Positions 26,501-35,934 of a stretch of DNA of 64,000 nt are shown piece after piece. The notes below the pieces were generated by a model that was given only the letters and a program-made list of their open reading frames with translations, ran no database searches and was not told the DNA's origin. Both the position numbers and the translations under genes were made by a program. Position 1 is the first letter of the stretch. Each line of letters begins with the position of its first letter. This DNA is from Caulobacter segnis ATCC 21756 (GTDB lineage Bacteria; Pseudomonadota; Alphaproteobacteria; Caulobacterales; Caulobacteraceae). The stretch covers positions 3,782,001 through 3,846,000 of the forward strand of contig NC_014100.1 of NCBI RefSeq assembly GCF_000092285.1. Direction: 5' to 3'.

Positions 26501-27974
26501 CGTTGAACTTGCCCTTCTTGGGATCGAACAACGGCAGGATCGTCGGCCCCACCAGGTGGAACGAGATCAGCGATTCATAGACCTCGCCCCAGAACGCGCG
26601 GCGATAGCGCCCCTGGATCCGCTCGTTGACCAGCACCGACAGCAGAAGGTGCGGGATCGCATAGGTGACGATCGTCCAGGCCGCCGCCGCGATGATGTTC
26701 TGCTCGAAGATGAGATAGGCCAGCGGCGAGGTCAGGAACACGATGCGCGGCAGTGGAAACTGGAAGTGCAGCATCGCATTCAGGTAGCAGAGGCGCTGCC
26801 CCAGGCTCAGGCCCGGCCCGAGCATCGGATTGTCGATGCGGAAGATCTGGGTCATGCCGCGCGCCCACCGGGCCCGCTGGCCGATGTGCAGCGCCAGGCG
26901 CTCGGTGGCCAGGCCCGCCGACAGGCGCGTGTTCAGATAGGCCGTGTTCCAGCCCATGCGCTGCAGCTTCAGCGCGGTGTGGGCGTCCTCGGTGACGGTT
27001 TCGCCGGCGAAGCCGTTGGTCTGCTCCAGGGCCTCGCGACGGATCACCGCGCAGGAGCCACAGAAGAAGGTGGCGTTCCAGAAGTCGTTGCCCTTCTGGA
27101 CCACGCCGTAGAACAGGTCGCCCTCGCCCGGGATGTCCTTCACGGCGCGGATGTTCCGCTGCACCGGATCGGGCGAGTAGAAGTAGTGCGGCGTCTGCAT
27201 CAGGGCCAGCTTCGGGTCGGCCTGGAACCAGCCGACGGTCAGCTGCAGGAAGGCGCGCGTGGCCACGTGGTCGGCGTCGAAGATGCAGAGCAGCTCGCCG
27301 GTGGTCTGCGGAATGGCGTTGTTGAGATTGCCCGCCTTGGCGTGCTTGTTGTCGGTCCGGGTGATGTAGCCGCAGCCGGCCTTCCGGGCGAACTCCTCGA
27401 ACTCGGGCCGTCGGCCGTCGTCGAGGATGTAGACCTTGAAGCGGTCCGGCGGATAGTCCTGGTCCATCGCCGCGAACACGGTGTCCTGCACCAGCTCGAG
27501 GCTTTCGTTATAGGTCGGGATGTAGATGTCGACCGTCGGCCAGGTCTCGGGCGGGCCGGAGATCTCGCGCACCTTGCGGTCCAGCGGCCAGACGCATTGC
27601 ACGTAGCCAAGGACGAGGATGAGCCAGGCGTACAGCTCGGCCAGATAAAGACCTGTCCCCAGGCCGGCGGCCAGGGGATTGTCGAAGTGCAGGGTTTGGG
27701 TGGTGCGCCACCATATGTATCGCGTCGACAGCGCCGTTGAGACCACGACGAGGCCGATGGTCATCTTACGGCTTTGGCTGAGCTGGCCGATGGCGGCGCT
27801 GACGGCGAACACGCCCAGGCCGAAGATCAGCTGGCCGTTGCTGTCCAGGGGCACCACGACGGCCAGGAAGACGACGGCCGCCGCCAGCGCGAAGATCGCG
27901 TAGCGCGCCGGCGCGGACGCCGCGACGCGGCCGAAAAGGCCTTCGCCGAGGTCCGATGCCCCCTGGATTTTCAT
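23532..27974 (-). CDS. bcsAB: Fused cellulose synthase BcsA-BcsB
   Basis: One 1480-residue polypeptide combining the catalytic and periplasmic subunits. The BcsA half has membrane spans, then a GT2 domain with DDG (185-187), DAD (233-235), TED (328-330) and QRARW (366-370), all needed to polymerise UDP-glucose. A PilZ domain follows (about 565-680): the expected RxxxR reads RKHEH (571-575) while NISMGG is intact, so the second arginine seems lost. After a membrane span (AAILAVALGLGLLAPSEGHA, about 735) comes the BcsB half with its jelly-roll and flavodoxin-like modules and a final membrane anchor (LALAVIGASLVIGLGFWVVL). Fusion is known for the acsAB genes of Komagataeibacter. It starts 2 bp after bcsQ. 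Confidence 0.96.
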   Translation of the reverse strand: MKIQGASDLGEGLFGRVAASAPARYAIFALAAAVVFLAVVVPLDSNGQLIFGLGVFAVSAAIGQLSQSRKMTIGLVVVSTALSTRYIWWRTTQTLHFDNPLAAGLGTGLYLAELYAWLILVLGYVQCVWPLDRKVREISGPPETWPTVDIYIPTYNESLELVQDTVFAAMDQDYPPDRFKVYILDDGRRPEFEEFARKAGCGYITRTDNKHAKAGNLNNAIPQTTGELLCIFDADHVATRAFLQLTVGWFQADPKLALMQTPHYFYSPDPVQRNIRAVKDIPGEGDLFYGVVQKGNDFWNATFFCGSCAVIRREALEQTNGFAGETVTEDAHTALKLQRMGWNTAYLNTRLSAGLATERLALHIGQRARWARGMTQIFRIDNPMLGPGLSLGQRLCYLNAMLHFQFPLPRIVFLTSPLAYLIFEQNIIAAAAWTIVTYAIPHLLLSVLVNERIQGRYRRAFWGEVYESLISFHLVGPTILPLFDPKKGKFNVTDKGGLLEEGYFDFKVLLPLLITTGLLFGGIGSGIAKLLLPQYFDVQLGTIMLNVGWSSFSLLILITAIAVGRETRQVRKHEHLGVVLPTRLYFDDGHVLSTETMNISMGGMAVPAPDEEVLEGRTVTHVEVFAAEKTFGFPVKMLGSGKGGLRFMFTEMTLESRRQLVRVVMGRADAWPLIDDHVSWSAWQSFTDLMRASLSIMFWWRHRDTPRASAAYNRAGASTMAAILAVALGLGLLAPSEGHAQTARAASRPAAAGPAAPGAAAPAKAVSTGGIRSLSMTLEDLKVNRPLRLIGSAAEAGIPVNLRQDEVVTQAQLTLNFAYSPQLLADLSHLTVLMNDEVIGTVPLTPDGAGGVVVTLPIDPGLFTNENRLGFRFISHYTRSCEDPLHSTLWANISNTRSRLTLTMQQLSVGDSLSRLPGPFFDATEGRQLKLPFVFAGAPSNDLIAAGAATASYFGMTASFHGFSFPVLFSDLPDGNAVVLARGGSQIGGWVVPDAAGPTISLVRNPRNPYASLLVITGGSDEDVLSAARVLAASPKSLSGQSAQITPQPIARRQPYDAPRWVDTRRPVRLGDLVGQSYLEGSGLRPGLLTAEFRTAPDLFFWPRTGAKLTFGYRYPAGPWLDYSMSRLDVLANDKYIRSIPLRPERTAAKVRDAIGVSATQQTASVDIPGYNIFGQNQLQFYYDLHSNKKGACQGTLPVGIRVGIDADSTLDLTGAHHFSRMPDLAFFASSGFPFSRVADLSETLVLIPQQPQPDTLQALFTLIGRIGDSTGAPAVGVTIAHPGESPSLRGRDILVVGPLSLASQASELFQNAPVRVEGSQLRVASNSPITRLFSRFGSNVDQRNPVAADAALVTNSDFTGVTSWRSPFDKTRVVVAVLSATPARLPELVNAMDKPEANAAMQGDLAIATDKSFNSFQVAPGFWSGHLPWWVAVMWWCSRNPLLLALAVIGASLVIGLGFWVVLGALERKRLADREVDPR

Positions 27975-27976
27975 GG

Positions 27977-28732
27977 TCAGTAGGACCCCGGAGCTGTCAG
28001 TCGATCAAGGCGACCCGCGATCATGTCGATGTCAAGCGCCGCCACGCTGCCCGGCGCGGCGCCGACCACGGGCTCGCCCCGCGCCGCGGCCTCGGCCAGC
28101 GCCTCGTCATAGTGCACGACGCCGATGAACCGCTCGGGCGCATTTACGGAAATGAAGTCGGCGATGTCACGGCTGAGCCGGCGTCGCGGATCCACCTGGT
28201 TGAGGACGCCGAAGGTGTCGGGTCGCTCCGAGAGCGGACGCAGCATCAGGCCGTCGCGATAGGTGGGCACCAGCGCCATCGAGCCGGCGTCGGCCAGCAG
28301 GACGATCAGCTTGATGTCCGCCAGGGCCTCGAGGCGCTCCTGCATGCGCCCCTCGCCCGGCGTGGTGTCGGCGATGACGATCTCGTCGGGCGAGCGCGCC
28401 AGGCCGCTCAGGGCTTCGGACAGCGCTTCCTGGACCAGCATGTCCTTCATGCGCAGGCGCTCGGCCGTTGAGGCCTCGCCGTAGGGCGCGACCCGCACGC
28501 CATCGATCCCGCCGACGAGCGCGGCCGACCAAGGCAGCCCGCGCGCGGTGCAGCGCGCCACGCCAAGGTCGTCTTCGTGATTGGGGGCCAGGAGGAAGCG
28601 CAGAGCGTTCTGGGAGTCGAAATCGACGGCGGTCACCTGTCGCCCCCGGCGGCGCAAGGCCACGGCCAGGTTGGCGACAAGTGTCGTCTTTCCCACGCCC
28701 CCCTTGGGCGACGACACGACAACAAGAACCAT
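27977..28732 (-). CDS. bcsQ: Cellulose biosynthesis ATPase BcsQ (MinD/ParA type)
   Basis: A 251-residue P-loop ATPase of the MinD/ParA/BcsQ group. It has the deviant Walker A KGGVGKTT (10-17), the signature DFDSQNALRFLL and the later IVIADTTPGEG (Walker B). BcsQ helps place or activate the synthase complex at the membrane, often at one pole. It starts directly after the bcsP stop (TAAATG) and ends 2 bp before bcsAB, so it is translationally coupled to both. Confidence 0.9.
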   Translation of the reverse strand: MVLVVVSSPKGGVGKTTLVANLAVALRRRGRQVTAVDFDSQNALRFLLAPNHEDDLGVARCTARGLPWSAALVGGIDGVRVAPYGEASTAERLRMKDMLVQEALSEALSGLARSPDEIVIADTTPGEGRMQERLEALADIKLIVLLADAGSMALVPTYRDGLMLRPLSERPDTFGVLNQVDPRRRLSRDIADFISVNAPERFIGVVHYDEALAEAAARGEPVVGAAPGSVAALDIDMIAGRLDRLTAPGSY

Positions 28733-29128
28733 TTAGAGCGCCTTCCGCCCGATGCGCTCGAAGATCTCCGAAAGGGCTTGGGGCGCGTCTTCGACGGGCT
28801 TGGCCGCGCCGTAACGGCTGAAGGCGGCGGCCTTGGCGGGCGCGGTGTCGGCCTGCAGGCGGGAGAACAGCGACCCTTCGGCCGGGGCTTCGCTCACCAG
28901 AACGTCGGCCACGCGAGCGGCGGGGCTGGCGGCGGGCGGGGCGGCGGGCGCGGCTTCGATCGGCGCGACCGGGGCAGCCACCGGAGACACGGCCCGCGAC
29001 AGGGCGCTCTTGGCCTGCGCCATCTTCTCGAGGATCGGCCAAGCCTGGTCCCCAGCGCGCGGCGCGTCAAACTGCTTATAGCTGACGGTCGCTTTCAACT
29101 TATCCATCAGGGCGCTTACGTCGCTCAC
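28733..29128 (-). CDS. bcsP: Cellulose biosynthesis accessory protein, BcsP/BcsR-like
   Basis: A 131-residue protein with a BcsR-like N-terminus (VSALMDKLKATVSYKQFDAP, LEKMAQ), a long Ala/Pro-rich middle, a FSRYGAAKPV box and a C-terminal LSEIFERIGRKAL motif like that of BcsP/BcsO proteins. Such small proteins bind the synthase or BcsQ and help it work. The GTG at 29128 is chosen for AGGA eight bases upstream; a TTG at 29149 has none. It is first in the operon; its promoter should lie in the long AT-rich gap upstream. The name is by position and motif, not by full alignment. Confidence 0.7.
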   Translation of the reverse strand: MSDVSALMDKLKATVSYKQFDAPRAGDQAWPILEKMAQAKSALSRAVSPVAAPVAPIEAAPAAPPAASPAARVADVLVSEAPAEGSLFSRLQADTAPAKAAAFSRYGAAKPVEDAPQALSEIFERIGRKAL

Positions 29129-29914
29129 CGGGCAATTCCTTCGTTCCAATCAGGGCAGCGTTTGCTCGATTAGAGATGAATTCGAAACTCTTGATCTAAT
29201 CCAACAACTTCAAAGCACAAGACTTGAAATTGTTTCGTCCCGTGTCGCCAACCCTATGAACCGTTGAAACCGAACAGAATTCAGCGAAGCACGGTCCCGC
29301 CGAAAAAAGTAGAGATACAACTCACAGTTTATTATTATTAATCTCTTATTTACCCGTCGCACCGAGCTCAGAAGACTCCAAGCACAACCCAACAAGGTAA
29401 ATGCATGTACACTATCGCAAGAGCCTAAGGTCAAGCGTCGCGACATGCAGGTTAACCCATAACAACCCAAAACGGGTAAACTCAAAGACAACCTTAGAGA
29501 GGAATACCACCTAGAAGCGAAGTTCATTTCACGAGCCAAAGTTCTATATCGGTTTTTATTCCGAACTAGTTGCCGCTCTCGTGGAAGGTCTCTCCGCGCC
29601 ATCGATGACCGCTGGTATACGAGCAGTCGCGATCTCAGCACAGGCTGAACCCACGCGCTCTATTGTCGCATCCTCCACGCGCAGGCCGCGCCCCGGGAGA
29701 CGCGCAACCCCAAGCGCCACAAGCCTTTGCGACTTCGGCGCGGACCAGCGGCGCGCGGAAAGCGCGCATGCGGCAAGAGCGCCGATCAAGCTTGGATTTT
29801 CGACTTAAAGCATTTTTACCATGTCTTGCTCGCCGCTCGGCGGGCGACATGACCGACGGGTCGGGCGCCGGCGCGGCGAGGTCGCCCTCGACCGCGCCAA
29901 GGATTCGCCTCGCC
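29129..29914. other. Long gap upstream of the cellulose operon, partly AT-rich
   Basis: About 790 bp without a convincing gene. The first 400 bp (about 29160-29560) are far richer in A+T than the rest of the window and read as promoter/regulatory DNA for bcsP. A weak GTTAACCC / GGGTAAAC pair is visible near 29454-29482. Two minus-strand reading frames (29210-29641, 29556-29789) have atypical codons and no ribosome site; the second looks slightly protein-like (LVALGVARLPGRGLRVEDAT) and might be a remnant. Confidence 0.6.
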
Positions 29915-31018
29915 TTAGACGATCCCGATCAGGGCGTCGAAGCCCGAGACATCGTTCAGCGCCACCGCGGCGCCGACTTGGTGCACGGCCAGCGTATCGG
30001 CGAAGACATAGAAGTCGTCTCCCACCTGCACCCCGACATATACGAGAGCCGCCTTGGCGGTGAACGCGGCGTTGGCCGCGGCCAGGGCGCTGTCGAACGT
30101 GGCCGCGCTGGGCAGCAGCTGGTAGTTCGTGATGGTGGCCGCCGTCAGGCCCTGGAAGTCCAGAGAGTCCTCGCCATCGAAGTCGAGGATGTGGTCCGGC
30201 GCGGACGGCAGCGAGTCCGAGGCTCCGAACACGAAGACGTCGGCGCCCGAGCCGCCCGAGAGGGTGTCCGCGCCCGCGCCGCCGGTCAGGGTGTCATCGC
30301 CCGCGCCGCCGATCAGGATGTCCTTGCCCACGCCGCCCACCAGGACGTCGGCGCCGGCGCCGCCATCGAGCGTATCGTCGCCGCGGCCGCCGGTCAGGGT
30401 GTCGGCGCCCGCGCCGCCCGTCAGGGTGTCATTTCCAGAACCGCCGTCGAGCGTGTCGTTGCCCGCGCCGCCGATCAGGATGTCGGCGCCCGAACCGCCC
30501 TGCAGCGTGTCGGCGCCCGCACCGCCGTCCAGCGTGTCGTCGCCGTCGCCCCCGATCAGGGTGTCTGCGCCGTCGCCGCCTTCCAGGCTGTCGTCTCCGC
30601 CCGCGCCGTCCAGGGTGTCGTCACCCACGCCGCCGACCAGGTGGTCGTTGGCGTCGCCGCCGGTCAGGATGTCGTCGCCCGCGCCGCCGAACGCCGCGAT
30701 GACGTGGCTGGCCTGCGCGGCGGTCGGCTCGAAGAAGTCGTCGGCGACGCCGCCGACGAACAGATGCGAGCCGTCCGAGAACTTGATCCGGTCGGCGGTC
30801 GCGGCCGCCGGCAGGCCGAAGTTCACGCCCGCCTGCGGGAAGGACACCGACCGCGACCCCAGAGTCAGCTGGTAGGAGCCATAGCCATTCGATTGCGGGA
30901 AGAAGTCGATCACGACATCCGTCGCCGAGCCCGAGGTGAAGACCAGGGTGTCGTAGCTCAGGATATTGAAGCGTTTCGCCTCGGCGGCCGTAATCTTGGA
31001 GAAGGTGTAGGTCGCCAT
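29915..31018 (-). CDS. RTX calcium-binding repeat protein
   Basis: A 367-residue protein with about 17 tandem nonapeptides of the GGxGxDxLx type (roughly residues 111-264, for example GGAGDDILT, GGDGDDTLD, GGSGADILI). These form a calcium-binding beta-roll in proteins exported by type I secretion systems. There is no Sec signal peptide, consistent with that route; the last 100 residues, ending FDALIGIV, would hold the uncleaved export signal. The N-terminal 110 residues (YDTLVFTSGSATDVVIDFF) are of unknown fold. The ATG at 31018 has GGAGG upstream. No ABC/HlyD exporter is in the window. It lies upstream of the cellulose operon on the same strand. Confidence 0.88.
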   Translation of the reverse strand: MATYTFSKITAAEAKRFNILSYDTLVFTSGSATDVVIDFFPQSNGYGSYQLTLGSRSVSFPQAGVNFGLPAAATADRIKFSDGSHLFVGGVADDFFEPTAAQASHVIAAFGGAGDDILTGGDANDHLVGGVGDDTLDGAGGDDSLEGGDGADTLIGGDGDDTLDGGAGADTLQGGSGADILIGGAGNDTLDGGSGNDTLTGGAGADTLTGGRGDDTLDGGAGADVLVGGVGKDILIGGAGDDTLTGGAGADTLSGGSGADVFVFGASDSLPSAPDHILDFDGEDSLDFQGLTAATITNYQLLPSAATFDSALAAANAAFTAKAALVYVGVQVGDDFYVFADTLAVHQVGAAVALNDVSGFDALIGIV

Positions 31019-31345
31019 GGTCTGCCTCCCGGCCGCGAAAATGTCAGCGGTCATCGGTCGATAGTGCGTGACGAGGCGATCGTCGAGCCCCGGGCTCGGG
31101 CAATTTGTCGCATGGCGCGGTTTGTTCGCAAAATAACGCCGCCAACATCCCCAATCCGGGTAGCCGGGGAGACTGCGAACAGCTTCACCGTTTCAGTACA
31201 GCCAAGTAGACGCTCCGAGACGAAATCTGCGCAGATCTCGACCGCGGCGGGAGCGCCGGCTCGGCCGGCCCCGGCGCGAACGCCGAGGCCGGCCTTGCAG
31301 GCCATAGAGGTGTCGGAGTCGGGCGGGCGCCCGACCCTCTGCGCT
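31019..31345. other. Gap between TonB receptor stop and RTX start
   Basis: Roughly 330 bp with no supported gene. A GGCCGGC-rich inverted repeat lies at 31261-31294 and a tight hairpin at 31318-31335. The part near 31030-31200 should hold the RTX promoter. Confidence 0.55.
31318..31335 (-). terminator. Possible terminator hairpin after TonB receptor
   Basis: GTCGGGCG / CGCCCGAC arms with a 2-base centre, 10 bp past the stop of the minus-strand receptor gene. It lacks a T-run. Confidence 0.4.
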
Positions 31346-34300
31346 CTAGAAGTTGGCCTTCACGCCCAGGTACATGTACCGGCCGCGGTTGTCGTAGATG
31401 CCGCTGCCTTCGCCCGCGCCCGTCAGGCGGTACGGCGGCAGGCGATCGAAGACATTCTCCATGCCGCCATAGACGGTGTAGTTGCCGTTGATCGCGTATT
31501 CGGCCGTCAGGTCATGATACATGACGTCCGGATAGTAGTTGATCGTCGCGAAGTCGGCGTTCTGCGGCGGGCGGCCGCCGACCGACTTGATGTTCTCGAT
31601 CACGTCCACCGACATCTTGCCGATGTAGCGGCCCTGATAGCCGACGGTCAGCTTATCCTTGCGCCATTGCGCCGAGATGTTGAACGCCCAGCGCGGATCG
31701 CCCAGCTCGTACAGGATCTGGTCCGGACGGTTCGGGTCGTCGATGAACGGATAGTTGTCGCGCTGGACCACGTAGGTCACCGTGCCACGCAGGTTCACCG
31801 TCCCGCTGTCTTGCGGCAGGTCGAAGCGATAGTTGATGTCGCTGTCGACGCCCCGCGCGCGACGCTTGGCGAAGTTCAGCGAGGTGTCCTGCAGGCTGCC
31901 CGGCACGAAGAACTTCGTGGTCGGATCACGCTGGAACAGGGCGCAGAAGGCGTTGTCCAGGTTGGCGGCGTCGTAGCAGTTGTTCAGGACCTGCTGCGGA
32001 GCCACCGACGAGATCACGTTGGCCAGCTTGATGTCGTAGTAGTCGACCGAGACGGTCAGGCCCGGGACGAAGCGCGGCTGCAGAACAGCCCCGATCGTCC
32101 AGGACTTGGCGGTCTCTTCGCCCAGCCGGGGGTTGCCCGCGCTGGTGATCTCGGTCGTCGCCGCCCGCGCCTCGTCGTTGATGAAGCCGACCGGGATGCC
32201 GGCGGCGGCGCAGTTGGCCGCCCGCGTCGCCGTGCCCGAACCGATGTTGGCCACGTCGCAGGGGTCGCTGACGCTGGCGAAGTTCTGGCTGGGGGCCGAG
32301 TACAGTTCGGCCAGCAGCGGCGCGCGGACCGACTTGGAGTAGTTGGCCCGGAAGCGAACGTCGCGGATCGGCGCGTAGATGACGCCGGCGTTGTAGGCCA
32401 GGACCTTGCCGGTGGCGCCGCTGTAGTCCGCGCCGCGCACCGCGCCGTTGACCGACAGTTCTTCGGCCCAGGGCAGGTTGGCCAGGACCGGCACGCGGAT
32501 TTCGGCGAAGGCTTCCTTCACGCTGAACGCCGGCGGATCGAAGATCGGGATGGCGTTCAGGAAGGTGCCGCCGCGGCGGACCAGTTCGTCATATTCCTCG
32601 CGCGCGGTTTCGCGGCGGTATTCGGCGCCGGCGGCCAGGCCGATGGGGCCGGCCGGCAGGCTGAACCAGGGGCTGGTGTCGCCCGAGATCGAGCCGCTGA
32701 ACACGGCTTGCGTCTGCTTGCCGTCCGAGCGCGAGGTCGTGTTGACATAGGCCTTGGCGGCTTCGCTGGGCGCGCCCTCACCGAAGGGGTTCAGCGGCAC
32801 GCAGGCGGCGACGTCGCCGGCCACGTACGACGCCAGGTCGGGCGCGTAGGGCACGCGAGCGGTGGGGTCGACCGTCACGCGGCAGACGATCTGGCCGGTC
32901 GGCGAGCGGACCGCGTCCAGGGCGTAGGCGTAGCGCTGCTCGACGCGGTTGTTGCGCGACAGGGTGCGCTTCTTGAACTCGCCGTAGGTCGCCGAGACGT
33001 CGTAGCGCCAGGCGTCGCCGATGTCGCCCTCGGCGCCGAGCACGGCGCGATAGGTTTCACGACGGATCGACTCCTCGCGCACGCCCAGGTCGAGGTTGTT
33101 GCGGTTCAGGCGGAACGTGGTGGCGCCGGCCGGCAGACGGGCGGCGATGAAGGCGCGCGTCTCGGCCGAGAGGAAGGGGTTGTCCAGGCTGATCTGGTCG
33201 CCGCTGTTCAGCAGCAGCGGCTGGTCGAACGAGGGGCTGGACTGCTGGAAGACCTTGTTGCGGACGTACTTGGCCTCGACGTAGGGACGGAAGGCGCGGT
33301 TAACGTCGAAGTGGCCGATCAGGTTCACGGCCAGGCGCTCGGTCTGGGGCTGGAGCTGACCGTAGCGGCGCAGGGTCGAACCGTCGCCGCCGGCCGAGCT
33401 GTTGGCCAGCGGACGGAAGTCCTGGCCGTAGTCGGCCTCGCGCAGCGTGCCGTCCTGCTGGAAGCGGAACAGGCGGGCGCGGCCGTCGGGGCGGCAGGTC
33501 AGCGGGTTGCCGGCCGTGCACGAGGGCTGGAACGTGCCGCCTTCCGACAGCAGCAGGCTGTGGATGTCCGAGACGAAGATGCGGTCGGGAATCCCGTCCG
33601 AACCGTTCGGCGAGCCGGCCGGATCGGAATCGACGATCACGAAGCCGCCGCGCTCGCGGAATTGGCGACGGTCGCTGAAGTAGATGTCTTCCTGCTTGGC
33701 GTACTCGACCGACAGGGCCACGTTGCCGCGGTCCTCGGCGAAGTTGCGGCCGGCGGTGCCGCTGACGAACCAGGCATTGCCGTCGCCGCGGCTGCTGATG
33801 CCGTCCTGGGCGCGCAGCTGCAGGCCTTCGAAATTACGCTTCAGCACGAAGTTGACGACGCCGCCGATGGCGTCCGAACCGTAGATGGCCGAGTTGCCGC
33901 CGGTGACCACGTCGATGCGGTCGATCAGGTCGGTCGGGATGGTGTTGGTGTCGACCTCGTTGGAGCCTTCCGACGACGACACGTGGCGACGGCCGTTGAC
34001 CAGGACCAGGGTCCGCGTGGTGCCGAGGCCACGCAGGTCGAGGAAGTTCAGACCGGCCGTGCCGATGAAGCGGGTCGAATTGGACGACGAGAACGTCGAA
34101 CGGATCGAGGGCAGCTCGTTCAGGATGTCGCCGACCGACACGATGCCGGTGTTCTGGACCTGGGCGGCGCTGATGCTGGTCACCGGCACGTTCGATTGCA
34201 GGTTCGGCGTACGGATGCGCGAGCCCGTGACGACCACCTGCTCGACCGTCGCGGCGTCCTGCTCAGGCGCCGGAGCCGTGGTCTGAGCCGTCGAGGCCGT

Positions 34301-34357
34301 GGCCAGCGCGCACGCCAAGGCGGCCGCGCCGGAGAACAAAATATGGCGATAAGACAT
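31346..34357 (-). CDS. TonB-dependent receptor
   Basis: A 1003-residue outer-membrane receptor. It has a signal peptide (ILFSGAAALACALATASTAQ), a TonB box region and plug domain (EQVVVTGSRIRTPNLQSNVP, then LNFLDLRGLGTTRTLVLVNG and GGNSAIYGSDAIGGVVNFVL), and a 22-strand-type barrel ending in the C-terminal phenylalanine (YMYLGVKANF). Such receptors import large nutrients with energy from TonB-ExbBD; the substrate is unknown. The ATG at 34357 is preferred over a TTG two codons earlier. It resembles the receptor at 55406 in its plug domain. No anti-sigma or sigma gene is adjacent, so it is probably not of the trans-signalling type. Confidence 0.95.
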   Translation of the reverse strand: MSYRHILFSGAAALACALATASTAQTTAPAPEQDAATVEQVVVTGSRIRTPNLQSNVPVTSISAAQVQNTGIVSVGDILNELPSIRSTFSSSNSTRFIGTAGLNFLDLRGLGTTRTLVLVNGRRHVSSSEGSNEVDTNTIPTDLIDRIDVVTGGNSAIYGSDAIGGVVNFVLKRNFEGLQLRAQDGISSRGDGNAWFVSGTAGRNFAEDRGNVALSVEYAKQEDIYFSDRRQFRERGGFVIVDSDPAGSPNGSDGIPDRIFVSDIHSLLLSEGGTFQPSCTAGNPLTCRPDGRARLFRFQQDGTLREADYGQDFRPLANSSAGGDGSTLRRYGQLQPQTERLAVNLIGHFDVNRAFRPYVEAKYVRNKVFQQSSPSFDQPLLLNSGDQISLDNPFLSAETRAFIAARLPAGATTFRLNRNNLDLGVREESIRRETYRAVLGAEGDIGDAWRYDVSATYGEFKKRTLSRNNRVEQRYAYALDAVRSPTGQIVCRVTVDPTARVPYAPDLASYVAGDVAACVPLNPFGEGAPSEAAKAYVNTTSRSDGKQTQAVFSGSISGDTSPWFSLPAGPIGLAAGAEYRRETAREEYDELVRRGGTFLNAIPIFDPPAFSVKEAFAEIRVPVLANLPWAEELSVNGAVRGADYSGATGKVLAYNAGVIYAPIRDVRFRANYSKSVRAPLLAELYSAPSQNFASVSDPCDVANIGSGTATRAANCAAAGIPVGFINDEARAATTEITSAGNPRLGEETAKSWTIGAVLQPRFVPGLTVSVDYYDIKLANVISSVAPQQVLNNCYDAANLDNAFCALFQRDPTTKFFVPGSLQDTSLNFAKRRARGVDSDINYRFDLPQDSGTVNLRGTVTYVVQRDNYPFIDDPNRPDQILYELGDPRWAFNISAQWRKDKLTVGYQGRYIGKMSVDVIENIKSVGGRPPQNADFATINYYPDVMYHDLTAEYAINGNYTVYGGMENVFDRLPPYRLTGAGEGSGIYDNRGRYMYLGVKANF

Positions 34358-34767
34358 GTCCAACCTTCACCCGAAACGGGATTTTACTCTTCGGGCGGCG
34401 AACATAGAGGACGGCGACCAGTAGCCAAGATCAACTGTTTCACAAAGTTGCAACGTGGCAAAAGGCACACACCTTTTGATATCATCGTTATTCACAAATA
34501 GTAGAGATCATCGTTTTTTGAAATCGGCGTATGCCGAGCTTCATCTCAAATCCTGACTATTTAATCAGGTGTCGGCCGAACCGATCAGGCGCGTGAAACA
34601 ACGCGACGGAACACGCCGTATACTCAGAGAACGATGATCAACCGCGCACTCACATGGTCGCGCTAGAGCGCTCACGCGACGGGCGTGAACGCTCTGGGCC
34701 GATGGTCGGAGCTACATGGGCGTATTGGGCGCGGCCCCGGCGGCCTCGGGGCCGTCTTTCGACGGGC
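34358..34767. other. Regulatory gap upstream of TonB receptor
   Basis: About 410 bp with no gene. The part 34440-34600 is AT-rich and likely holds the receptor's promoter. The 9-mer ATCATCGTT occurs at 34481-34489 and 34507-34515 and inverted at 34630-34638. A 13-bp hairpin lies at 34665-34695. Confidence 0.55.
34665..34695 (-). terminator. Hairpin downstream of nitronate monooxygenase gene
   Basis: AGAGCGCTCACGC pairs with GCGTGAACGCTCT (12 of 13 positions) around a 5-base loop, about 75 bp after the stop of the minus-strand gene at 34768. No T-run follows on that strand. Confidence 0.45.
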
Positions 34768-35793
<1,026 letters not shown>

Positions 35794-35815
35794 TTAGGTC
35801 AGGCAAGAGGCTGAT

Positions 35816-35934
35816 CCTCCCCCGCGATGCGGGGGAGGTGGCCCAGAGGGCCGGAGGGGGCTAGCTGGACGAATGCCGCGCTTGCCCCCTCAGTCACTCC
35901 GTGACAGCTCCCCCGCATCACGGGGGAGCATCTA
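35816..35934. repeat. Palindromic dispersed repeat, copy 3 (119 bp)
   Basis: Begins CCTCCCCCGCGATGCGGGGG and ends with CCCCCGCATCACGGGGGAGC followed by ATCTA; between lie GGCCGGAGGGGGC and GCCCCCTCAGTC, which pair with each other. It has the same length as copy 4 and is nearly identical at both ends. Its last three bases (CTA) supply the stop codon of the LprI-like gene on the minus strand. Confidence 0.85.

Noticed and set aside
29210..29641. A 143-residue minus-strand frame in the AT-rich gap
   Set aside because: No ribosome site, rare start, amino-acid make-up typical of random AT-rich DNA.
30240..30700. Tandem short DNA repeats that could look like a CRISPR array
   Set aside because: They are coding repeats of 27 bases for RTX nonapeptides, without constant repeats and unique spacers.
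29663..34501. A 1612-codon plus-strand open frame
   Set aside because: It runs antisense through the RTX and TonB receptor genes, both of which are unmistakable on the minus strand.
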